Shown here in pieces: positions 8,378 through 18,122 of a DNA stretch of 57,486 bases. Source of the DNA: Balneola sp. GTDB lineage: Bacteria; Bacteroidota; Rhodothermia; Balneolales; Balneolaceae. A model generated the notes under the pieces. It searched no databases, was not told the DNA's origin, and was given only the letters and a program-made list of their open reading frames with translations. The stretch is from the NCBI GenBank assembly GCA_017643645.1, contig JAEPNB010000001.1, forward strand, positions 258,211-315,696, written 5' to 3'. The translations under genes were made by a program, and so were the position numbers. How positions within the stretch are numbered: position 1 is the first letter of the stretch; each line of letters begins with the position of its first letter.

Positions 8378-9895
8378 TTATATATCAAAATCATCATCGT
8401 CATTTAAGCCGCTAATGGATGAAAACATAGAGCCTAACATATCAGTATATAAAGCTTCGTCATCCAAATCCTGCTTACTGAGCAGCGAGTTTTGGTGCAT
8501 GGCTTCTAATACGAGATCCATCCAGGAGTAAAGTTCATCTTTTCCGGCGTCTTTAACATGTTTGCTTACCAGTTCTTTGAGTCCGTCTACTCCATCCAAA
8601 GCTTTCTTATACTCTTTTATGGATAATACATCAGGCAAATTGACTTCATTTCCCTGAGCGAACCAATCGGTAACGGATTTATACATCTCTTTTACATCCT
8701 CAGCTTTGCTCTGCGGATCAGGAAATACCTTTTTGAATGTTTTATTTATTGCTTTACCAATAATGTGCTTAGCCACGCTTATGGCTCCCTCTTGCTCACC
8801 TTCATAAACCAACTCAAGCTTTCCTGTGAGTGCAGGAATCATATGAAAAATATCTGCAATTCTAACCTGAGCACTTTTATCATCATTGATTATTGCTCTT
8901 CGTTCAGCTGATGAATAAACCTGTTCCATCGCTGTAATCGTCATTCTGGTTGAAACACCACTTTTCTGATCGATGTACTCTGAATCCCTTGCTACAAAAG
9001 CCGTTTGTTCTATAATTTCTCTGTAAATATCAGATATGGAAACATCGATAGCATCATCACGATTTTGCCAAGCTTCCTGTTTAGTGATTTTCACTCCTGT
9101 TTCAATTTCTTTGGGATAGTGCGTAATGATCTGAGCATCGATTCTATCCTTAAGCGGAGTAATTATATTTCCACGATTTGTATAATCTTCCGGGTTTGCG
9201 GAAAATGCCATTGAAACATCAATCGGCATTCGAATATTAAATCCTCTGATCTGAATATCTCTTTCCTGCATAATGTTCAGCAGGGCTACCTGAATTCTGG
9301 GTTGTAAATCGGGTAACTCATTGATCACAAAAATACCTCTATTGGTTCTGGGTATTAATCCATAGTTGATCACATTCTCATCGGCCAGATCTAACTTTTT
9401 TGTTGCTGCTTTTATGGGGTCGATATCTCCAATCAGATCGGCTACCGTTGTATCAGGAGTTGCTAATTTTTCGCCATAACGATACGATCTGTGAAGCCAG
9501 GATATTTCCGTATCATCACCATACTCTTCAATAGCATTTCTTGCAAATTTTGAAATTGGATTAAAAGGATCATCAGTGATCACAGAACCTTTTACAAATG
9601 GTATATATTCATCCAGAAAATGAACCAGGGATCTCAGTATACGAGTTTTAGCCTGACCACGAAGTCCCAACAAAATCATATCATGTTTGGACATTATTGC
9701 ATGCTGAATCTGTGGAAGAACCGTTTTTTCGTATCCCAAAATTCCTGGAAAAAGCTCCCCTCCGTTTTTAACTGCGGCTATCATATTCTTTCGCAACTCA
9801 TCTTTTACCGAAAGTGACTCCCATCCGCTGTCTTTGAGCTCCTTTAGCGTAGAAATTCTATTGTGCAAATCATTCATAATATCCTGTTTACTCAA
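8378..9895 (-). CDS. AAA+ ATPase, magnesium chelatase ChlI/MoxR-like
   Basis: This 505-residue ATPase has Walker A GLRGQAKT at 77-84 and a Walker B-like GIFVINELPDL. The stretch RIQVALLNIMQERDIQIRG and the sensor-like SANPEDYTNRGNIITPLKDR are typical of the ChlI/BchI chelatase I branch. The C-terminal third is helical and ends in an Asp-rich tail (DDDDDFDI). Related ATPases work with a VWA/MIDAS partner to remodel or metallate target proteins. No VWA gene is adjacent here, so the partner must be elsewhere. It is probably a chaperone-like ATPase and not a chlorophyll enzyme, as no tetrapyrrole genes are present. Confidence 0.85.
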   Translation of the reverse strand: MSKQDIMNDLHNRISTLKELKDSGWESLSVKDELRKNMIAAVKNGGELFPGILGYEKTVLPQIQHAIMSKHDMILLGLRGQAKTRILRSLVHFLDEYIPFVKGSVITDDPFNPISKFARNAIEEYGDDTEISWLHRSYRYGEKLATPDTTVADLIGDIDPIKAATKKLDLADENVINYGLIPRTNRGIFVINELPDLQPRIQVALLNIMQERDIQIRGFNIRMPIDVSMAFSANPEDYTNRGNIITPLKDRIDAQIITHYPKEIETGVKITKQEAWQNRDDAIDVSISDIYREIIEQTAFVARDSEYIDQKSGVSTRMTITAMEQVYSSAERRAIINDDKSAQVRIADIFHMIPALTGKLELVYEGEQEGAISVAKHIIGKAINKTFKKVFPDPQSKAEDVKEMYKSVTDWFAQGNEVNLPDVLSIKEYKKALDGVDGLKELVSKHVKDAGKDELYSWMDLVLEAMHQNSLLSKQDLDDEALYTDMLGSMFSSISGLNDDDDFDI

Positions 9896-9935
9896 TTAAC
9901 CGTGATAACAAAATCTTCATTCACCTTAGCCGAAA

Positions 9936-11198
9936 TTAATCTGATATTTTTGTGAGAGCTCTGGCTTTTATAATGGTTTCTTCCCATTCTTTATCCGGAT
10001 CAGAGTCTGAGGTAATTGCTCCACCTACAGGAAATACAAGTCTCTTTCCTTTAATGATTGCTGTTCTTATTACCACACTGAAATCAAAATCATCTTCGGG
10101 AGTAAAATAGCCGATAGCACCCGAGTAAATTCCTCGTTTGTAATCTTCAAGTTCTTCAATTGCTTTCATTGCTGCAATCTTTGGAGCCCCGGTCATAGAT
10201 CCCATTGGAAAGCACTCTTTAATAATATTAATGGAACTTATGCCCTCTTCTACTTCAGCCTCTATAGTTGAAACCATTTGATGAACAGTCTCAAAGCTCT
10301 GAATTTCAAATAAATTAGCGACTTTAACCGAGCCTTTTTTTGCAATTTTGCTGAGATCATGTCGTACTAGATCTACAATCATCAGGTTCTCGGCTCTCTC
10401 TTTTTCTGAATTACTCAATTCCTGAATATTTAAGAAATCTTTCTTCTTTGATCTGGAAATTGTCCCTTTTATGGGTTGAGACTTAACAAAAGATCCATTT
10501 TTAGATAAAAACCTCTCCGGTGAGGATGAACAAATTTCAAGGTCAGAATGCTTTATATAACTCCCGAATGGAACCGGCCCAACCAATTTCATTTTTTGAT
10601 AAAGGTCCCAGGCTTTTCCTTCCAGTTCAAATTCTAGTGGATGGGATATATTTATTTCGTAAAAATCACCTTCCCGAATGGCTCTTTGAGCAGTTCTTAT
10701 CTTTTCAAAATACTTTTCTTTAGCTATTTGATGAACAGGCTTAAGTAAAACATTTCCTCGGATTTCAGTAAGCGCAAGATCCTGACTCAATTCTCCTTTG
10801 AGTACTTCTATTTCATCATCTTTTCCTATTCGGATCAATAATTCAGGAACAAAAAAGTATAGATCCGGGGTCTCTGTTAAAGATATGTTCTCGGAGTTGA
10901 GATCTTCAACAAAATTCTTCAGATCATAACTTAAGAACCCAAAAATCCATTCACTTTTATGACGCTTTTTGAATTCCTGTAATGCGATCCAGGGATTTTT
11001 TCTCAAAATGATATCCTTACCATCTTCACTCAGATGTATCCTGTTCCCAAATGCTTTAACAGACGCTAATGAACCCACTGCAATAAAAGAACTGGTACTT
11101 GCCGGATGGTTATTCATTTGAGATTCCAGTAGAAAAAAATCTTCTTTCTTGGAATAGTGTCTATGAATTGATGCTATAAGTTGATCTGTATTTTTCAT
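9936..11198 (-). CDS. pabB: Aminodeoxychorismate synthase component I
   Basis: This chorismate-binding enzyme aminates chorismate to 4-amino-4-deoxychorismate in p-aminobenzoate and folate synthesis. The PIKGT motif carries the Lys typical of PabB, where anthranilate synthase has PIAGT. Other family signatures are SSSPERFL, RAENLMIVDLVRHDL, FPMGSMTGAPK and GGAITSDSDPDKEWEE. I place the start at the ATG read from 11196-11198 (MKNTDQLIASIHRHYSKKE), giving 420 residues. A start 18 bases further upstream would only add MIAIIF. The PabA glutaminase and PabC lyase genes are not nearby. It is divergent from pyrD. Confidence 0.92.
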   Translation of the reverse strand: MKNTDQLIASIHRHYSKKEDFFLLESQMNNHPASTSSFIAVGSLASVKAFGNRIHLSEDGKDIILRKNPWIALQEFKKRHKSEWIFGFLSYDLKNFVEDLNSENISLTETPDLYFFVPELLIRIGKDDEIEVLKGELSQDLALTEIRGNVLLKPVHQIAKEKYFEKIRTAQRAIREGDFYEINISHPLEFELEGKAWDLYQKMKLVGPVPFGSYIKHSDLEICSSSPERFLSKNGSFVKSQPIKGTISRSKKKDFLNIQELSNSEKERAENLMIVDLVRHDLSKIAKKGSVKVANLFEIQSFETVHQMVSTIEAEVEEGISSINIIKECFPMGSMTGAPKIAAMKAIEELEDYKRGIYSGAIGYFTPEDDFDFSVVIRTAIIKGKRLVFPVGGAITSDSDPDKEWEETIIKARALTKISD

Positions 11199-11277
11199 AA
11201 ATATTATTGCGATCAATTATAAGAGTAATCCATCATTTATTTCAGTGTTTTCTTATCATAGGGCACACAAAAAAAAT

Positions 11278-12303
11278 ATGCTCTATAAAAACCTACTAAA
11301 ACCTGTCATTTTCAAAAAAGATGCTGAAGAAGCTCATGATCTTGCCATAAAAATTTCCTCTGCGGCAAATTATTCTGTTTTACTTCAAGCTTTAGCCTCC
11401 ATTATATATGGCGGAGGCAAAAATATTGAAAAAAAATACTGGGGGTTGAAGTTCAAAAATCCAATTGGTTTGGCAGCGGGATTTGATAAAAACGGCACAA
11501 CTCCTAAAGCGATGGAAGCTTTGGGCTTTGGCTTTGTAGAGATTGGAAGTATTACAGCAAAACCTTCCAAAGGGAACCCAAAACCAAGAGCTTTCCGTTT
11601 ACCTGATGACAATTCCCTGATAAACCGAATGGGATTGAATAATGAAGGTACTGATGTAATTATAGATCGCCTTAAAGACCAAAATCTGTCGATTCCACTG
11701 GGCGTTAATATTGCAAAAACAAATGATGCTTCAATACATGGAAAAGATGCCATTTCTGACTATACATATAGTTATGAAAAAGCTCTTTCAGTAGCCGATT
11801 ACATAACGGTAAACATATCATGCCCGAATACCGGTGAGGGTAAAACTTTTGAAGATCCTGAAGCTTTAACTTCCCTGCTTAAAAACCTGAATCCTTCCGC
11901 TAACGAAATACCAACCTTAGTTAAGTTCTCAGTTGATACAGAAAAAAAGGTTCTTCAAAAACTGGTGGATATCTGTGAAAACTACAACATCGCTGGATAT
12001 GTTGCTACAAACACTTCCTCAAGCAGAGATGATCTTAATACTAAAAAGTCTGCATTGAGTGCTATTGGCAATGGAGGTTTGAGCGGAGCGGCAATTTCTA
12101 GAAAAAGTGATGCGGTTATCTCAACTCTTTACGAAATACTACAGGGTTCTAAACCTATTATTGGCGTGGGCGGAATAGATAGTGTAGAATCAGCTCAGCG
12201 AAAGGTTGATGCAGGTGCTAACTTACTTCAGATTTATACCGGACTGGTTTATGAAGGCCCCGGATTGATCAAAAAACTAAAAAATGAGACGGATTTCAGG
12301 TAG
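11278..12303 (+). CDS. pyrD: Dihydroorotate dehydrogenase (quinone), class 2
   Basis: This enzyme oxidises dihydroorotate to orotate in pyrimidine synthesis, passing electrons to the quinone pool at the inner membrane. It has 341 residues from the ATG at 11278. The N-terminus MLYKNLLKPVIFKKDAEEAH is the class 2 amphipathic helix that contacts membrane and quinone. FMN-site segments include GLAAGFDKNG, GFVEIGSITAKPSKGNPKPR, NRMGLNNEG, VNISCPNTGEG (with the catalytic Ser region of class 2) and GVGGIDS. A GTG further upstream at 11245 is in frame but would add a non-homologous leader, so I reject it. It is convergent with the TPR lipoprotein gene, only 2 bp apart. Confidence 0.96.
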   Translation: MLYKNLLKPVIFKKDAEEAHDLAIKISSAANYSVLLQALASIIYGGGKNIEKKYWGLKFKNPIGLAAGFDKNGTTPKAMEALGFGFVEIGSITAKPSKGNPKPRAFRLPDDNSLINRMGLNNEGTDVIIDRLKDQNLSIPLGVNIAKTNDASIHGKDAISDYTYSYEKALSVADYITVNISCPNTGEGKTFEDPEALTSLLKNLNPSANEIPTLVKFSVDTEKKVLQKLVDICENYNIAGYVATNTSSSRDDLNTKKSALSAIGNGGLSGAAISRKSDAVISTLYEILQGSKPIIGVGGIDSVESAQRKVDAGANLLQIYTGLVYEGPGLIKKLKNETDFR

Positions 12304-12305
12304 CT

Positions 12306-15026
12306 CTATCTGACAGGAAATTTAAATATACATTTTATTTTAACAGCCTCTCCTTCAATTAATACCGGATCAAAAGTGAGTGCATTTTCGATTGCATTGT
12401 CATAATCCTCTTTAATATCTCTTTCAATTTCAACTTCTGATACCATTTCAAATTCTTCAACGATACCTCTTTGGTTTATGGAAAGTGAATATGCAATTTC
12501 ATTCGTTTCAGAATTATAATCTCCAACATTTTCCAAGAATACATCCAGACCACCTCTTATTTGAGGGGGAGATTCTAATTCACTGCAAAAAAGGTCTGCA
12601 CTTTTACCATTTTGGTTTTCTTCAATCTCCGGATTTTCTGATAATTTTGGTTTTTCGATAACAGGCTTTTCAAGTTCTTTTTTCAGCACTCTCACTGAAG
12701 GAAGCAATTTCGAATTTTTAAAACTTGTTATAAACAGGTCAATGTTGATTCTGGCTTTATCCCAATATACTCCGTGGTATGGAAAAGAATCATTGAAATC
12801 AGGTTTAGCGAGTGTTGAATCTATAATCTGTTGCAAATCTAACTTCTCTAGATCAGTCAACGAAGTATCTCTTATTGCAACTTTAGCCGAATCCTGTTCT
12901 TTTTGAAAATCTTTCCTGTTTTGATTCCATTCTTTGTTTTTAAGTATCCAACTCTCATAATTGTTGACGAATACTTCCTGCTGTTTTGCAAGTGTAACAT
13001 ACATCTGAATTGCTTCGAACAATATCCCTGCCGATTCAATATTCTTTGAATTTTCTATGGCCAGTTTAGTACTTCTGTCTGCCAGTTGCGGTTTTGTAAG
13101 TGAAGTATCTGCTTTTAAGCTTAAGAACTGATCTTTTAATCCGGGATTATCATCTGACACTTCCTTGCCGGTCTCTAGATCATATTTTTCAGCTAATCTT
13201 TTAGCATAGCGTGAGCCCGGGTATTCCTGAACTAATTTTTTAGCATTTTCCAATGCTTTGTTTTCAAGCCCGGTTATACTTTGAATCTCAGAAAGAGAGT
13301 AATAGGATACCGGAACTTCATCTGTTTTTGGGTGATTCTGAATTACATCCTCAAAATAGATAGCTGCACTGTCCGGCATTTCCAGCGAAATAAAGAACAA
13401 ATTCCCCAACTGATATTTGAGCCGTGCTATCTCTTTTCTGGCTTCAATTTTTTCAGCAGGTTGAAAAGGTACTTCCGACAAATCTACTGTTGTCTGTATC
13501 GTCGACAATGAGCGGGTTCGCTGTGCTAACTGATCTGTGCCGTCCGGATTTGATTGGGATGATCCGGTGGTAGTCATAAGTTCCCTAACTCTCCAATTAT
13601 CAACCAGAGGACGATCTCCCCAAACAGCAATAAACTGAGTTCTGGCATTGGCCTGAAGGGTAGCGCTGTTCACATTTAAAAACCCATTGCCTCCGGTATT
13701 CGTGGTTGATTCCTGAGTATTTGAAACATTTACCAGTGTATTTTGTTGTTTTTCTTGATTTTTCCTCGCTTGTTCCAGCTCATTAAGTTTTCTCTTTTTT
13801 ATTTCGGCAATTAAAGAATCCAGTTCCTGTTGAGGTAAATTAGAAACCCACAGCAAACTATCACGATGACTCAGTTCATTTTTTATTCGGGCGTACTCTC
13901 CAAATGAATCCGCCAGCTCTGCTGCATTATAACTCTCAGGAAGTTTTTGGAGAGATGCGTTTTGTCTTGAGGAGGTATCATAGTAAGCAGCGGCCATCTC
14001 AAAATCATTGTATCCATACTGATAGATTTCAGCCAAACCATAATAGGTGAGAGCTTTTGTCTCCGGACTCGGTCTGTCTAAAGTATTCTGCAGTAAGTTT
14101 TTATAAATAAATTCTGCATCCTCAAACTCACCTTGTTCCTGATAAGTTTTAGCTATTTCATAATCTATTTCAGTCTTAAATTCTGTGTTTTTATCGTCCT
14201 TAACCATCCGTGTAAAGGTGTTAAGTGCTGATTCGTTATCTCCTAAAATCCGTGCTGTTTCTGCTCTTTTTCGGAGAGCCAGATACTGAAGGTCGTAATC
14301 GTAATAAAAATTTTCTACGGTCTTGTAGGCATTGTAGGCTTCTCTATAGTTTCCCGTTCTTTCGTTCAATTGCCCAACTAAAAAATAACCTCTCTCTTTG
14401 TACTTTTTATTATCCAAATCCTGAAGAGATTCATTCAGTTCTGAAATGGCATCTGTCCAGTTCTCCTGTTCAACATAGTACTGAGCCAGAATTGATTTAA
14501 GCTCGGCTTTCTTTTTTGGATTCCATGACCTGTCCTTGAGATTGAGTTGCTCATTTATGTATTGTATTCCCTGTCCATATAACTCCATTTCCAGAAGCAC
14601 TCTTGCCCTCCATAAAATAGACTCCTGAATAAGGGACTCATCATTTGCAGTAAGTGCTATCTCCTGAAATTTTTGGTCCGCAGAAAAATATTCTTTCTTG
14701 AAATAATACGATTTACCAATCAGATTAAGAGAATTGTCCACCCATTTGGAATCTTCGTGCTTTCTTAAGATCTCGGCTCCTTTTTCGATGGCTTTATCGA
14801 AATCCTGAACTCCTGCATTAATGGGTACTTCGTGAATCCGAATTGGCTGCTGTGCGTTGTATGTCACCTTTGAATCCAGGACCTTTTGTAGTCCGGCATT
14901 ATAGCTTTTTTTGGCGTTATAATAGGTGTTGTAATAAGCTGTGAAGTTTCCCCACCGCGATTTCAATCCTGAACTACATCCAAGAAAAAATGTACATATC
15001 AGTAAAAGTAATACCTTTCTTTGCAT
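12306..15026 (-). CDS. Large TPR lipoprotein, PorW/SprE-like, with TonB-like C-terminal domain
   Basis: The 906-residue lipoprotein has a signal peptide with lipobox LLICTFFLGC. The segment after the Cys (WGNFTAYYNTYYNAKKSYNA) resembles the start of SprE/PorW, a periplasmic lipoprotein needed for type IX secretion and gliding in Bacteroidota. Residues about 60-400 and 540-620 contain many TPR-like helical hairpins, separated by a Gln/Asn-rich linker near 410-460. The last 90 residues (PPQIRGGLDVFLENV ... RGIVEEFEMVSE ... ALTFDPVLIEGEAVKIKC) match the layout of a TonB C-terminal domain. That is not a part I associate with classical SprE. The gene is 37 bp downstream of pyk on the same strand. 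TPR lipoprotein is certain; the PorW/SprE function is moderate. Confidence 0.72.
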   Translation of the reverse strand: MQRKVLLLLICTFFLGCSSGLKSRWGNFTAYYNTYYNAKKSYNAGLQKVLDSKVTYNAQQPIRIHEVPINAGVQDFDKAIEKGAEILRKHEDSKWVDNSLNLIGKSYYFKKEYFSADQKFQEIALTANDESLIQESILWRARVLLEMELYGQGIQYINEQLNLKDRSWNPKKKAELKSILAQYYVEQENWTDAISELNESLQDLDNKKYKERGYFLVGQLNERTGNYREAYNAYKTVENFYYDYDLQYLALRKRAETARILGDNESALNTFTRMVKDDKNTEFKTEIDYEIAKTYQEQGEFEDAEFIYKNLLQNTLDRPSPETKALTYYGLAEIYQYGYNDFEMAAAYYDTSSRQNASLQKLPESYNAAELADSFGEYARIKNELSHRDSLLWVSNLPQQELDSLIAEIKKRKLNELEQARKNQEKQQNTLVNVSNTQESTTNTGGNGFLNVNSATLQANARTQFIAVWGDRPLVDNWRVRELMTTTGSSQSNPDGTDQLAQRTRSLSTIQTTVDLSEVPFQPAEKIEARKEIARLKYQLGNLFFISLEMPDSAAIYFEDVIQNHPKTDEVPVSYYSLSEIQSITGLENKALENAKKLVQEYPGSRYAKRLAEKYDLETGKEVSDDNPGLKDQFLSLKADTSLTKPQLADRSTKLAIENSKNIESAGILFEAIQMYVTLAKQQEVFVNNYESWILKNKEWNQNRKDFQKEQDSAKVAIRDTSLTDLEKLDLQQIIDSTLAKPDFNDSFPYHGVYWDKARINIDLFITSFKNSKLLPSVRVLKKELEKPVIEKPKLSENPEIEENQNGKSADLFCSELESPPQIRGGLDVFLENVGDYNSETNEIAYSLSINQRGIVEEFEMVSEVEIERDIKEDYDNAIENALTFDPVLIEGEAVKIKCIFKFPVR

Positions 15027-15063
15027 GTCCGAATTTATACAATCAAACTCAAAATTATGGTTT

Positions 15064-16497
15064 TTATTCTATTGTACTAACCTTGATCATATTAGTACTC
15101 CCTCTTTTTGCGATTGGAATGCCTGTAGTCAGAATAGCACGGTCTCCTTTCTTCACAAACCCATTTTCTTCTAAAAATTCCTCCATCAGTTTAACACCCA
15201 TATCGGTATCAAATATTTTTTCAACTCTAACTGAATATACACCCCAAACCAGATTTAGCTGACGCCTCACCTTTTGACTTTCTGTAAAAGCTATGATTGG
15301 AGCGTTGGGTCTGAATTTAGCGATTCTCCTTGCAGTACTTCCTGAATTTGTAAGTGTCCCGATTACTTTTGCTTCAACATTTTCAGCAATACTTACACAG
15401 GAATATGAAAGGCTTTCCACAACTTGCTTTTCTTTCCACTCGGGCTTATCGAAAGCCAGACTGTTGTACAAGTTTGTTCGATTCTCTTCAACCTTTCTAC
15501 AAATTTTATCCATAACATTTACAGCTTCCATCGGATATTTTCCGGCAGCAGTTTCTCCTGAAAGCATTACAGCATCGGTTCCATCGATTACAGCATTTGC
15601 AACATCAGAACTTTCTGCCCTGGTAGGTCGAGGATTGTTTATCATAGAATCCAACATCTGTGTTGCTGTTATCACCGGCTTTCCTGCCATCCTGCACTTT
15701 TCAATTAACGTTTTTTGAACAATTGGCACCTCTTCTGTAGGAATCTCTATACCAAGATCTCCCCTTGCAACCATAATTCCGTCACATTCTTCGATAATTT
15801 CGTCTATAACATCCAAAGCTTCCGGTTTCTCAATTTTTGCAATTATAGAAGCGTGGCTGCCCGCTGCCCGTACTCTGGAAACAATATCTCTGATATCTTT
15901 TGCAGAACGAACAAATGAAAGAGCAATTATATCTACATCCTGCTTAATACCGAATTCTAAATCCTTTAAGTCTTTTTCAGTAAGTGCGGGAATTGAAATC
16001 TTCACATTGGGAAGGTTTACTCCTTTTCGTGATTTCAATAACCCTCCAACAATAACTTCAGCTTTTAACTCTTTCTGTGACTTAGCAGTAATTTTAAATT
16101 CTAATAATCCATCATCTAAAAGTATTTTGTTTCCAACTTCAGCTTCCTGAACTAAGTTGGCATAATCTATAGGTATTGTTTTCGAAGTACCTATTATCTC
16201 TTCCCCCGTTATAGTAATGATACTTCCTGTTTTCAGAACCTGTCCACCGTTTTTCATTGAACCAACCCGTATTTTTGGACCTTGCAAATCCATCAAAACC
16301 GGAATACTGTATTTATTAGCTTTCGCTACCTTTCTGATATGCTTTATAACTTCTTCATGATCCTTGTGAGTTCCATGTGAAAAATTCAGGCGGGCAACGT
16401 TCATCCCGTGTAACAATAAATTTTCGATCCCTTTTTCTGTATTACAGCTTGGTCCAATTGTGCACACAATCTTTGTTCTGCGTCTTGTAGATATCAT
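15064..16497 (-). CDS. pyk: Pyruvate kinase
   Basis: This enzyme converts phosphoenolpyruvate and ADP to pyruvate and ATP in the last glycolytic step. It has 477 residues, normal length. Signatures are RRTKIVCTIGPSC at the start, ARLNFSHG, the B-domain near 75-170, IIAKIEKPEAL with the catalytic Lys, MVARGDLGIEIP, and KPVITATQMLDSM. A C-terminal effector-type domain follows (residues 355-477). It is the first gene of a leftward pair with the TPR lipoprotein and divergent from the GWxTD gene. Confidence 0.98.
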   Translation of the reverse strand: MISTRRRTKIVCTIGPSCNTEKGIENLLLHGMNVARLNFSHGTHKDHEEVIKHIRKVAKANKYSIPVLMDLQGPKIRVGSMKNGGQVLKTGSIITITGEEIIGTSKTIPIDYANLVQEAEVGNKILLDDGLLEFKITAKSQKELKAEVIVGGLLKSRKGVNLPNVKISIPALTEKDLKDLEFGIKQDVDIIALSFVRSAKDIRDIVSRVRAAGSHASIIAKIEKPEALDVIDEIIEECDGIMVARGDLGIEIPTEEVPIVQKTLIEKCRMAGKPVITATQMLDSMINNPRPTRAESSDVANAVIDGTDAVMLSGETAAGKYPMEAVNVMDKICRKVEENRTNLYNSLAFDKPEWKEKQVVESLSYSCVSIAENVEAKVIGTLTNSGSTARRIAKFRPNAPIIAFTESQKVRRQLNLVWGVYSVRVEKIFDTDMGVKLMEEFLEENGFVKKGDRAILTTGIPIAKRGSTNMIKVSTIE

Positions 16498-16588
16498 ATA
16501 TTTACTTAAATAGCTTTTTTGTTATACTAAAGATAACCGATTTGATGTTATCATTTCATATTGTTTTTATTCAAAGTTATTTTGTTCT

Positions 16589-18013
16589 ATGACTACTTCA
16601 TTTCAAAAACATTTTTATATACTGTTTTCTTTTTTGCTGGTTTTTATAGTCGGATGTTCAAATTCTTATATAGATCAGATTGACAGAGGTGGAGGTTATA
16701 AATTCAGACCCGGATACCCTGAATTGCGAACTGTAGCTACAGGGTTCATTGATGATCAAAATCAGGCATATATAAATATTGCAAGTGAGATAGTTTATGG
16801 AAGTCTGGTATTTAAAAAGAAAGACTCTTTATATGTAGCAAAAGGAACTGTTGATTATCAAATACTAGACTTAAGTAACCCACAGAATATTGTAACTCCC
16901 CTGGAGGATCCTATAGAAATTTCTGCTAGATCAAATAATATTTCTTACGAACAAAGTACCTATAAATTCGAAAAAGATATAAATGTAAAACCAGGAAATT
17001 ATGAAGTTATTGTAACTTTTACCGATGCCAGTACAAACAGAACTACAGTCAGGACATCTACTTTATTCATCCCGGATCCAACTAATAATGTAAGTAACGT
17101 TACAAACATCCGGATCTTAACTAAATCGGATAAACTAAATTCAAATTATGTTCCTGCAACCACATATGACATACAAAGTGATGTAGATTCTATTAAGTTT
17201 GTATTTCAAATCACTAATAATATCCCGGATGGCTCACTTACTATAAATAGTAAACTTTTAAGATTTAAAGCTGATACATCCATAGCCAGACCAATGAACT
17301 ACATTAACTATACACCAAGTAGTATTGAATATAAAGGCATTGACTATTCTGAAAGTGAAGAAATAAATACGAACAGACGGGTACTCACAACTAAAGGTAA
17401 TGTTTTTATTGAGTTTATTTTTCCAGCACTATCCCGTGGAAATTACAGATTTGAAGTTTCTTCAGGCCTCGGCACTGATGATGAAATATATAAAGCAAGA
17501 GATTTTTCAATTAAGAGTCCTCACTACCCTTCTTTAAAAACAGCCAAAGAACTTGCACGGCCTCTTTACTATTTAATGACAGAGGATGAATATGATGACT
17601 TGATGAAGATCAAGGATGAAAATGAGTTAAAAAAAGCCATGGACAGGTTCTGGCTGAGCAATATCAAAAACTCCCAAATTGCTAAAGGAGTGGTTGAGTT
17701 ATTCTACGAAAGAGTTGAAGAGGCAAATAAACAATTTTCTAATTACAAAGAAGGTTGGAAAACCGACAGAGGAATGATGTATATACTGTTTGGCCCGCCA
17801 TGGTATTATGAAACCAGACTTGACGTTCAAACATGGCATTATACTTACAATAAGTCTGATTCTGAAAGAGTATTTATGTTTGAAACCCCGAAAATTAAGA
17901 ATAAGTTTTATCCATTTGACAACTATATACTTCAAAGAAGTTCTTCATATTACAATATTCAGTTTCGCCAAATCGAATTATGGAAAAGCGGTGTTATCTT
18001 AAGAAGACTGTAG
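16589..18013 (+). CDS. GWxTD domain-containing lipoprotein (copy A)
   Basis: This is a 474-residue lipoprotein with signal peptide and lipobox (FIVGC). The N-terminal half is beta-rich (YIDQIDRGGGYKFRPGYPEL onward) and resembles a domain with repeated Ig-like strands. The C-terminal GWxTD domain contains FWLSNIKNSQIAKG and EGWKTDRGMMYILFGPP, the motif that names the family. The function of GWxTD proteins is not established. A full-length paralogue lies at 30048-31457, with large identical blocks in both halves. Both copies sit directly upstream of a TonB-dependent receptor gene on the same strand, here 109 bp away. A role on the periplasmic or surface face of the outer membrane alongside the receptor is inferred. 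Confidence 0.92.
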   Translation: MTTSFQKHFYILFSFLLVFIVGCSNSYIDQIDRGGGYKFRPGYPELRTVATGFIDDQNQAYINIASEIVYGSLVFKKKDSLYVAKGTVDYQILDLSNPQNIVTPLEDPIEISARSNNISYEQSTYKFEKDINVKPGNYEVIVTFTDASTNRTTVRTSTLFIPDPTNNVSNVTNIRILTKSDKLNSNYVPATTYDIQSDVDSIKFVFQITNNIPDGSLTINSKLLRFKADTSIARPMNYINYTPSSIEYKGIDYSESEEINTNRRVLTTKGNVFIEFIFPALSRGNYRFEVSSGLGTDDEIYKARDFSIKSPHYPSLKTAKELARPLYYLMTEDEYDDLMKIKDENELKKAMDRFWLSNIKNSQIAKGVVELFYERVEEANKQFSNYKEGWKTDRGMMYILFGPPWYYETRLDVQTWHYTYNKSDSERVFMFETPKIKNKFYPFDNYILQRSSSYYNIQFRQIELWKSGVILRRL

Positions 18014-18122
18014 CTCTCTATATTTAATATACTTTATTGTTTATTCTTATTTTTACACTTTCAGGTTTTTAGTTAATCCAAAAAGCAATAGATTCATTCT
18101 TATTTTTCAACAAGAAAACCAA

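Noticed and set aside
8378-9895. ChlI-like ATPase as a magnesium chelatase for chlorophyll
   Set aside because: No other tetrapyrrole or photosynthesis gene and no VWA partner is nearby, so a general AAA+ role is more likely.
11245-11277. Upstream GTG start for pyrD
   Set aside because: It would add a leader unlike any class 2 enzyme. The ATG at 11278 matches the conserved N-terminus.
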